A stretch of DNA of 64,000 bases from Pteria penguin (Eukaryota; Mollusca; Bivalvia; Pterioida; Pteriidae). The translations under genes were made by a program, and so were the position numbers. The notes under the pieces were generated by a model that was not told the DNA's origin, made no database searches, and saw only the letters and a list, made by a program, of their open reading frames with translations. The stretch spans positions 40,041,585-40,105,584 of the forward strand of contig CM068580.1 of the NCBI GenBank assembly GCA_035048485.1, read 5' to 3'. This document shows, one piece after another, positions 56,206 through 64,000 of the stretch (position 1 is the stretch's first letter; the number at the start of each line of letters is the position of its first letter).

Positions 56206-59200
56206 ATGGTCGACCATGTGAACAGAGTTGTTTTACCGGGAGAAAATTTGTCGTCCTTTCAACAATCAGAGAAAACACAGAAGGTTATATTTGGTCCAGG
56301 ACTTCGAAAAGAAGATGATAACATTGTTGTATCAAAACCGGGAATTCTTAAATTTAAAGAACCAAATGTTTATTGGATTGATAGCTATCAGAAAAGGGTT
56401 AGAACTTGGATACTTTCATTTTTATCACGAACGACAACTCTACAGAAGCGTAACAATGAATGATATTGAAAATTCTGTCAAAACAAATTATCTTCACACT
56501 CAGTATGACAAATTTCATCCCGACTTGGTGCTATAAAATACAGACACCATTCGTTAATTTTTGATACGCAGTTTTAAAACGGGATTGCAAGAATTGCATG
56601 GTCATGGCCTCACTGGGATTCCAACCCAGAACTCTATCATGCATGCAGGTCCTTTACTTACTGAGTCATCTGAATTGATACTAGCCTTATTTCTCCTCAG
56701 TTTTGGGCGTCACCCATAATCTTAACAAACAAATACAATATATATGTTTTTTCTTAAACTGGCATACATATGGTGATAGGAAATGCGGATTATAACAGAC
56801 TGGGGTCTGGCTATACCAAGGACCCTACACCTACAAATACCATGCAGATGCTGTTCCAATCGAGTTTCCTTAGATGTTAAGTTATCCCAGTCAGCCACAC
56901 AATAAATATGAGTAATACTTGGTACAGGTCAATTATAATTTTAAGGCTGTAACAGGACCCACAATATGTAGAATTCATTTATTACGAATCATGATACATG
57001 TACTTCACATGATAGCGACGTGCCTAAATAACATACATGTATATAACCATAAGTCATTGATAAGATAATGGAAATCGTTTTATGAATATAAATGAAAAAC
57101 ATTCAATTCCATAAATTATCCATTGCATATTACAGTAGCGAATACATATTATACAATTTTACCATACTACAAAAGATTAAAACAACTGTAAAAATATAGA
57201 TCATCCATTCATAATGTAATATATTTGCACTCTAATAAAGGTAATGGAAATATTCTTAATTCAATTAAATACACAACACCTACCCTATGTAAGGGTTAAA
57301 CAGATGAGTGCACTGCAATGACTCCTCAGACCTGTGTGACCTATTATCAAAAACAGCGATATCAGTGTATATCAAACAAACTATACTTGTATATACAAAA
57401 TTACTTGGAGATATATTTCCATTGTGGTAAAATAATTGAAAATATTACATATTATGTAATTCGATTAAACAACTTTAATATGTTAAATACCAAAATTATA
57501 TTAATTCATTACGAAATACTATTCAAATATCTGCAATAAATAAACTGCATAAATGAGTATCATAAATCGATACAGTAAATGAAAATAAACTTACAAAATT
57601 AGTTCGACTGCTTACTTCCAAAATCTAAAACGTTTTAGTTCAAATTTTGTGAATACCTGCGCAATGAAATCTTATGAGTAGATTTCACACGGATGACTTA
57701 ACAAACAAGAAAATACCATTGGAGCAAAATGCATATTAAATACAATATACATATAAGTTTGGATATACATGTAATATGCAATATATAATACAAAATCATG
57801 GATGAAACTGAAAACCAGTTATAAATAATAAAAATATTTTCAATTCAACCACATGCATGCCCATACAGGTATTACAAGAAAAATACATGTGATTATCGAA
57901 CAAGATATCCTTGGCTCAGTGGTGTTGTCATTCGACTTGCAACACCACGATCCAAGGTTCGAATACCATATAAATATAAAATAATTTTAAATTGATTTTT
58001 TTTACATATCACAAGGCTACTACGGCCCAACTTAAAACACGTGTACATGCATTTTAGAGTAGTTATAAGAGTGCTTGCATATAGCACCTCAACCAATTTG
58101 AAGCAATACCGCATAAATATGAAAAATCAAGGGTTTATTCCTTTGAATGGAAGGAATGCCATATTATTTTCATGATCATGTACTGTAATTTTCATGTCTT
58201 AATTTTATTGAAATTGATTATTAATGCCAGAAAGTTATTTAACACAAATTTTCTGAAGTTTAAAATGGAGTTTACATATGAATATATGTTGTTGAAATAT
58301 ATGCTTAAATTTATATTCCTGGTATATGTACCAACTTTATTCAATTGATGTATGTACTATATTATTTCCAGTATGTTCCTACAAAGGGAGATTCAGTGAT
58401 AGGAGTTGTGACATCGAAGGCTGGTGATGTGTTTAGAGTAGATATAGGGGGAAGTGAGTTGGCCACATTGTCCTTCCTGGCATTTGAAGGGGCTACTAAA
58501 AGAAACAGACCTGATGTCAAGGTATTGAAATCAGTGCACGTACTGTATCTACATGATAATTAGGAGTACATGAATCACTAATCAGAATAGTGGACATCAA
58601 AGAAGCATGTCACAATGTATACAAGGAAGACTCAGTTATCTAGGCACATTTGTTGTTGTTAGTATTTAAAGAGAAATTTAGAGTTTTGTCCATGTTGTCA
58701 GCAGTGCATAAAAGTTGTTAAGTGTACATGAATGCTTTATAGTCATGATTCTTTTAAACCCCACGTGGTGGTTATCCCCTTGCATAATTTGTTTGTTTGT
58801 TCAGTCATGTGTCCGGTCTGCCTATGCCCATATGGTTTAAAGAATACTGTTGATTTGTCTAAAGTTACAATTCAAGGTGACTTAATTCATTTGAATGCTT
58901 CGCTTTGAAATGAGTTTTTTAGAATTTTGATACTGTATTGGCAGTACATAGAAGTTTGCTCACTCACATTATATTTCCTACTGAATTCATTGCGTAATGT
59001 CCATTGAATTTTAATAGGTTGGTGATCTAGTGTATTCCAAATTAGTAGTGGCCAATAAAGACATGGAGCCAGAATTAGTATGTATTGATGGAGGAGGTAA
59101 AAGTGATGGATTAGGAGTCATTGGCAGAGATGGAGGATTCATGGTGCAGATCTCATTGAACTTAGTCAGGAAGTAAGTTGTAGTCTTTCTATTTACAAAC

Positions 59201-62200
59201 ATTTTTTACATAATTGAAATTAAGATGTATGGAAGCATAGAGATGACATGTGCAAAATTATTTTTATGTCATTACCACAAGTTATTGTCTCATGTACACA
59301 ACATATTTTTGTTTGTAGAGATGGTTGATTATCATAATATATGCAGACAACTTGCACTTTATTAATTGACATAAATTACAATTTTTCCAATGTTTAAAGT
59401 ATTAGATGTTCACAATTTTTCTATATAATTTGCATATCTACATACATGAGTTGCTGACCATAAAAATTACCCTTCTGCATGACTCTGATCACAAGATCTA
59501 TACAATAACCCATAAACAGCTCAGTGGATTTTTTCATTTGTTAATCTCTGTAATATGTGACATCAGAAGTTGTGCCAATGCTACTTTTCCATGGATTTTT
59601 ATTATGGCTTTAATGTTCGAATTGTGGTGTCACAGTAAAATGACATTAAAGGTTGTAATCGGAAGCCTTAATTTTACTCGGGTTTTCTGGTGAAATCTGG
59701 CAAATGGGTATTTTTAGATATCTCTCAGAGAAATACTGAACTAGAAGGAGCAGTAATTTTTATGCATTCAGTTAGGATTTTATGAAAATGCAAAATCCAC
59801 CATCATTCTAATAGCACTTTTACTTTGTTAGTTATTATACCCGCTGCAAACGAAGTTTGGGGGGGGGAATCACCTTGTCAGTCTGTCTGTCCAGAAAACT
59901 TTAACCTTGACCATAACTTTTGAACCAAAAGAGACTGGGTATTCACACTACACATGTATATTCTTTGTGGCAAAATCTTTCTTGTGGTACCAAAATTTGC
60001 ACCTTGTGACCTTGGCCTTGACATTTGACTTACTTTTTAAAAACTTTAACCTTAGCCATAACTTTTGAAAGAAAAGAGATGGGACCTTCATACTACACAT
60101 GTATATTCCTTGTAGCAAAACCTTTCTTTTAGTACCAAAATTTTTGACCTTGTGACCTTGGTTTCGATGTTTGACCTACTATTTAAAAACTTTAACCTTA
60201 TCCATACCTTTTGAAAAAAAAGAGATGGGACCTTCATACTACACTGTACTCATGTATATTCCTTGTGGCAAGACCTTTCTTTTGGTACCAAAATTTTTCA
60301 CCTTGTGACCTTGGCCTTGACATTTGACCTACTTTTTAAAAACTTTAACATTAGCTGTAACTTTTGAACCAAGAGAGACCAGGTATTCATACTACACATG
60401 AATATTCCTTGTGGCAAGACCTTTCTTGTGGTACCAAAATTTTTGACCTTGTGACCTTGGCTTTGACATATGACTTACTTTATAAATCTTTAACCTTAGC
60501 CATAACTTTTGAAAGAAAAGAGATGGGACCTTCATATTACACATGTATATTCCTCATGGCAAAACCTTTCTTTTTGTGCCAAAATTTTTGACCTTGTGAC
60601 CTTGGTCTCAATGTTTGACCTACTTTTTAAAAACTTAAACCTTAGCTATAAATTTTGAAGCGCAAGAGACTGGGAATTCATACTACACATGTATATTCTT
60701 TGTGGCAAGACCTTTCTTTTGGTACCAAAATTTTTTACCTTGTGACCTTGGCCTTGACATCTGACCTATTTTTTAAAAACTTTAACCTTAGCTGTAAAAC
60801 AAAAAGAGACTTGGTTTTCATACTGCACATGTATTTTTTTTGTGGCAAGATCTTTCTTTTGGTACCAAAATTTTTTACCTTGTGACCTTGGCCTTGACAT
60901 TTGACCTACTTTTTAAAAACTTTAACCTTAGCTATAACTTTTGGACCAAAAGAGACTGGGTATTCATACTGCACTTGTATATTCTTTGTGGCAAGATCTT
61001 TCCTTTGGTGCCAAAATTTTTGACCTTGTGACCTTGGCCTTGACATTTGACTTACTTTTTAAAAACTTTAACCTTAGCCATATATTTGAAACCATTACTT
61101 TTGTCCTTGTTCTATGCCCTGTTTTGAATTTTGGTGCCGCGGGGGTTATTTGTCTTGTTAGGACAGTTCTAGTTATAGATATTTATGACATTGGCACAAA
61201 ATAAAGCACTTAGCTCGCAGAGCAAGGTATCTGGGTTCCAATTCCCTGATTGTGCCACTATGTTTCAGAGGTTTGTAACCATCTGCCTCCACTTCAAGAT
61301 ATTATTGAAAAATTATTGAAAGTGTCATTAAACCTCATAATAATGTTGAAAGCACAAGATACATAATTTTTGGGAATGACATGATAAAGATCTATCACTC
61401 TTCTTCACATGGACGGGGGAATCCTATCTGAGTGTTAAAGATTTGCAGTCAATAAATGACAAGGCTTGCTTTTACTCACTGAATGGGCTTATCTCCCCCT
61501 ACAGAGTGTTATATTTTTCTTGACTATTGAATTGGTGTACTAATTTTGAGAAAATGACACAGTGACTTGAGGGAATAACATAATTGTTTTTTTCTGATTT
61601 TCATATGTCCTCTCGGCACTTTTATATATACATGTACATGTATGTTATTTGCATACAAGATAGAGAATTTTTCTGGGGTAACTCTCTATAATGTATTTGT
61701 GCGGGGAAGCAAGCCCTGCAGGATAGACCCCTGTATTTCTGAAAGTTATGAAAATTTTAGGAATATTGATTCACATTTGAATAGGACGAGTCCTGGACAA
61801 AAGTAGACACATTAAATATATACCCTCCTTTATAACTTGGAAATGTGTTCTTTAAAGGTAATCAGAGTTAACATAGTGTCATAAAATCCTTGAATAGGTC
61901 ATATTATATTAATACAGTTTTCTTCTTTCCATTACATTTATAAGCAAAGACAAGACAATCTGAAAATACCATAATATTATGACTTTATTTCTGCAGGATA
62001 CTGAGTCCAGAATGTGTTTTATTCAAGAATTTAGAGAAAACTTTAAAATTTGAAGCTGCTGTTGGATTGAATGGCAGAATCTGGGTGAAATCTCGCAGTC
62101 TCATACAAACAGTCGGTGTTATTAATGCTATAGAAGCGTCAGAATTTATGTCAAACCAAGAGATCAAATCAATGATCAAACAATTAACAGATACCTTGAC

Positions 62201-62210
62201 AGGATTCTAG
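56206..62210 (+). CDS. EXOSC3: Exosome complex component RRP40
   Basis: Coding exons: 56206-56397, 58372-58521, 59018-59172, 61997-62210 (TAG). All introns are GT-AG and the product is 236 residues (human 275, which has a longer Ala/Gly-rich head). EXOSC3/Rrp40 is one of three S1/KH cap subunits of the RNA exosome, which threads RNA into the ring for 3'-5' degradation and processing in nucleus and cytoplasm. Visible: N-terminal [18 protein letters not shown] and [10 protein letters not shown] (to 64); S1 domain with [20 protein letters not shown], then RVDIGGSE and [10 protein letters not shown] (65-114); linker [15 protein letters not shown] domain with the family GxNG motif as [10 protein letters not shown] (189-198). 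W195 corresponds to the conserved Trp of that motif. The ATG is the first in frame after the short promoter. A poly(A) hexamer follows 12 nt after the stop. Confidence 0.96.
56590..56665 (-). repeat. tRNA-like fragment (EXOSC3 intron 1)
   Basis: On the minus strand TGACTCAGTAAGTAAAGGAC (A-box-like) is followed about 35 bp on by GGGTTGGAATCCCAG (B-box-like). Acceptor-stem pairing is not evident, so a SINE head or tRNA pseudogene is more likely than a working tRNA. Confidence 0.4.
57898..57972 (+). repeat. tRNA-like fragment (EXOSC3 intron 1)
   Basis: CTTGGCTCAGTGGTGTTGTC resembles an A box and CAAGGTTCGAATACC a B box, 48 nt apart. The ends do not form a 7-bp acceptor stem, so this is probably a SINE head or degraded tRNA copy. 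Confidence 0.45.
59838..61175 (+). repeat. AGGTCA-class tandem array, 8 units of ~146 bp (EXOSC3 intron 3)
   Basis: It begins TATACCCGCTGCAAACGAAG, then GTCAGTCTGTCTGTCC, and ends TTTGTCTTGTTAGGACAGTT. The anchor ACCTTGTGAC occurs at 60001, 60147, 60300, 60446, 60591, 60737, 60877 and 61023, giving steps of 146, 153, 146, 145, 146, 140 and 146. Each unit carries TTGACCTACTTTTTAAAAAC and a TGACCTTGGCCTTGACA cluster. The plus-strand open frames here repeat one another ([12 protein letters not shown]) and reflect the array, not a gene. Confidence 0.88.
61205..61262 (+). repeat. tRNA-like fragment after the tandem array (EXOSC3 intron 3)
   Basis: GCACTTAGCTCGCAGAGCAA looks like a D-arm/A-box region and TCTGGGTTCCAATTCCC like a T-arm. 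The spacing is too short for a whole tRNA, so it is a truncated copy or SINE head. Confidence 0.35.
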
Positions 62211-62222
62211 GAAGTCTATGAT

Positions 62223-62228
62223 AATAAA
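62223..62228 (+). terminator. EXOSC3: Poly(A) signal of EXOSC3
   Basis: AATAAA begins 12 nt after the TAG stop and is followed by GT/T-rich text (TGTGTTACATTTGTTGTG), as expected downstream of a cleavage site. The 3' UTR would be very short. Confidence 0.6.
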
Positions 62229-62383
62229 TGTGTTACATTTGTTGTGATATGCCAATTTCTACGTCAGCAGTACCCTAGAACGTGGATGCAGTTATGGTTT
62301 GACCAGGATTAATGTTTGTTTCCAGAGCATGAACCAGCAAAGCTAGGAATAACTTGCATTTATTCCCTGGTCTCATGAACATT

Positions 62384-63291
62384 TACTGTACGTGTATATA
62401 TATTAGCGCAATCAAATTTTAGCGCAAAATGCTTGAAAGATGGATCGACAGTATTTTAGTCATGAATTAGTGCATTTGTCATGTTCGTTTAGCGCAATTT
62501 ATCCATTAAATCAGCGCATTCAAAACAGTTTTGGGGTAAAAAATAGTGCGTTTAAGTATCTTACTTACGAGGAATTGAAATATATGCCACACATGCGATT
62601 ATCGAATCAGCTGGTATGACACGTTTGCCATTGGACATAATTAACGAGTACATGTAAAACCGTTGTTTGGCTTGGATGACAAGCGTCGGGTCAATTACCC
62701 TACTCACAGTATATGCAGTGAATCAAATACAACCTCATTTCATTCATGTTTATCCAATAACCTACCATATCATTGAAATCAAAACACCTAGTTATAATGA
62801 TAAGTAATAATTTTTTTTTAAAGAAAGACATATAGAAAACAAAATGCCATTCTTACGTTTTACGGACGAAGCCATTGTTTTCATAAGTTGATATAAGATA
62901 AATTACTTGTATCGCTGACCGCTCTTTACCTATAATTACATAATAGACGGTATTGTAGAAGCGATATGCTTAGCGGGGGATTAATTCCTAAACTTCAAAC
63001 CACTTTTTTTTTTAATTCTTGCGTTGGTTTTGTGATAATCATATCGACAGTGTCCGGTAATGCAAACATCTTTAATCTTTTACTTGTGTCCTCTTTATGC
63101 TTTATCAAAATAAATAATGAATTTGTTCCTGATATTTATTTGATAGACATAACTATAGAGTTGAAACGGAAGTGCCCATTTAATTCTATCGATCTCATGT
63201 ACTTTATATTAGCGTAGTCATGAATTAGCGCACGTAGAACAGCGCTAATTGCGCTAAAATATGAATCCCGCTAAAATAAGTACACGTACAA
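62384..63291. mobile_element. TA-flanked inverted-repeat element with TTAGCGC motifs
   Basis: The left end CTGTACGTGTATATATATTA and the right end, complement TTGTACGTGTACTTATTTTA, are inverted, with TA available on both outer sides. TAGCGCAA / TTGCGCTA and GTCATGAATTAG words are repeated inversely for about 90 bp from each end. The interior (62600-63180) is AT-rich with no transposase frame that I can recognise. Confidence 0.65.
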
Positions 63292-63726
63292 TAACTCCAA
63301 CACAGATTTTCAGAACAGCTTGATTGCAAGAGTTACATATACATACTACATATAGATGTACCTTCATTAGTGCTTTTTTTCCCCTTTCTTTCACATTGCA
63401 CCTGCAATAGTACGAGTTTCCATTAAATCACATCATTGAAGCTGACATCATCTGAGCCCATATATTATGTTAATCTGCTCAGTATCAACACCATGCATTG
63501 TATCATTTTGATTTTATGGACAAGTTCTTTCCTGAATAAAGGTCCAAGTTGTATCTCCACATTGATAAGAAATAAAGAACAATGTATAAAATGTTTTTAT
63601 CCTTACTATTTTATATTCTGTACTATAAAACTGATGACCCACAATGCAACAATGATACTCAATTTTGCAACAACTAAAATCTGTTACAGTTTGCATTTAC
63701 TTACCTGCCAAATGCATCGTTCTTGA

Positions 63727-63850
63727 TGTGGGCACTTCTTTGTGGGAAACTTTGTCATAATTACAGTATATGATGTCATAACAATCACAAAGTGCGCATG
63801 TGTGCTGACGTTATTGTAGTTGCGATATTCCATATTGCAAGAATTGTTAG
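63727..63850 (+). repeat. Dispersed repeat copy, partner of 44030-44160
   Basis: GGGCACTTCTTTGTGGGAAA, then TTTGTCATAATTACAG, ATGTCATAACAATCACAAAG and TTATTGTAGTTGCGATATTC match the minus strand of 44030-44160 in order. Confidence 0.65.
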
Positions 63851-63949
63851 CTCAATTGTTATTGCATACCTTTCTCTTACATTTTAGATTAAGGTGTTTC
63901 TACTATGCAGTAAACTTCTTGTCACCAAAACTCAAAAATTATATTAATA

Positions 63950-64000
63950 CAGGGGCATATTATTTCCGTCCTGTCTGTCTGTCTGTCTGAGGACAGCTTT
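63950..64000 (+). repeat. Start of another GTCTGTCTGTC-type repeat, cut by the window edge
   Basis: GGGGCATATTATTTCCGTCC followed by four TGTC units resembles the opening of the AGGTCA arrays at 26158 and 59838. Only the first part is in the window. Confidence 0.5.

Noticed and set aside
59838..61175. A CRISPR array, because of regular repeats
   Set aside because: The whole ~146-bp unit is repeated with no unique spacers, and the context is an animal intron.
60364..61204. Four plus-strand frames sharing [16 protein letters not shown] repeats, suggesting a repeat protein
   Set aside because: They are translations of the 146-bp tandem array, overlap each other in different frames, and lack any start or splice logic.

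Overview
The window is nuclear DNA from an animal. Coding sequence is split into short exons with GT-AG introns, the background is AT-rich, and the space between exons is packed with tRNA-headed SINEs, TA-flanked inverted-repeat elements and tandem repeats. The proteins are metazoan orthologues. The repeat style (motifs related to GTCTGTCTGTC, AGGTCA and AATACGCACC, and many TACATGTA words) suggests a mollusc, probably a bivalve. That taxonomic call is inference, and I cannot name a species.

Layout. (1) 1-1548: the first coding exon of a minus-strand gene, possibly Mediator subunit 29, with the rest beyond the left edge. (2) 1549-11382: accessory DNA holding fold-back and TA-flanked elements, two related degenerate acidic coding remnants and a broken Merlin/ISXO2-type transposase. 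It also holds a CpG-richer patch ending in a strong splice donor at 5507/5508, a plausible non-coding first exon for the next gene. (3) 11383-31396, plus strand: SPICE1 (spindle and centriole associated protein 1), 17 coding exons, 757 codons. Intron 13 is a nested repeat graveyard, and intron 15 holds a hAT element with a perfect 8-bp target duplication. (4) 34777-55987, minus strand: CARM1/PRMT4 arginine methyltransferase, 14 coding exons, 602 codons, with its catalytic motifs intact. (5) 56206-62210, plus strand: EXOSC3/Rrp40 exosome cap subunit, 4 coding exons, 236 codons. (6) 62211-64000: a TA-flanked element and other repeats.

SPICE1 and CARM1 converge tail to tail over about 3.4 kb. 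CARM1 and EXOSC3 diverge from start codons only 218 bp apart, so they probably share a bidirectional promoter. The genes are housekeeping functions (centriole duplication and spindle assembly, histone and RNA-binding-protein methylation, RNA 3' processing). Nothing in the sequence ties them into one pathway.

I joined exons by hand, using reading-frame continuity and comparison with remembered human family sequences. All three complete genes close in frame. I found no convincing new molecular system. The most unusual signals are the roughly 146-bp tandem repeats carrying nuclear-receptor-like AGGTCA clusters, several long near-perfect hairpins, and a duplicated 34-nt splice-flanked segment in the last CARM1 intron.
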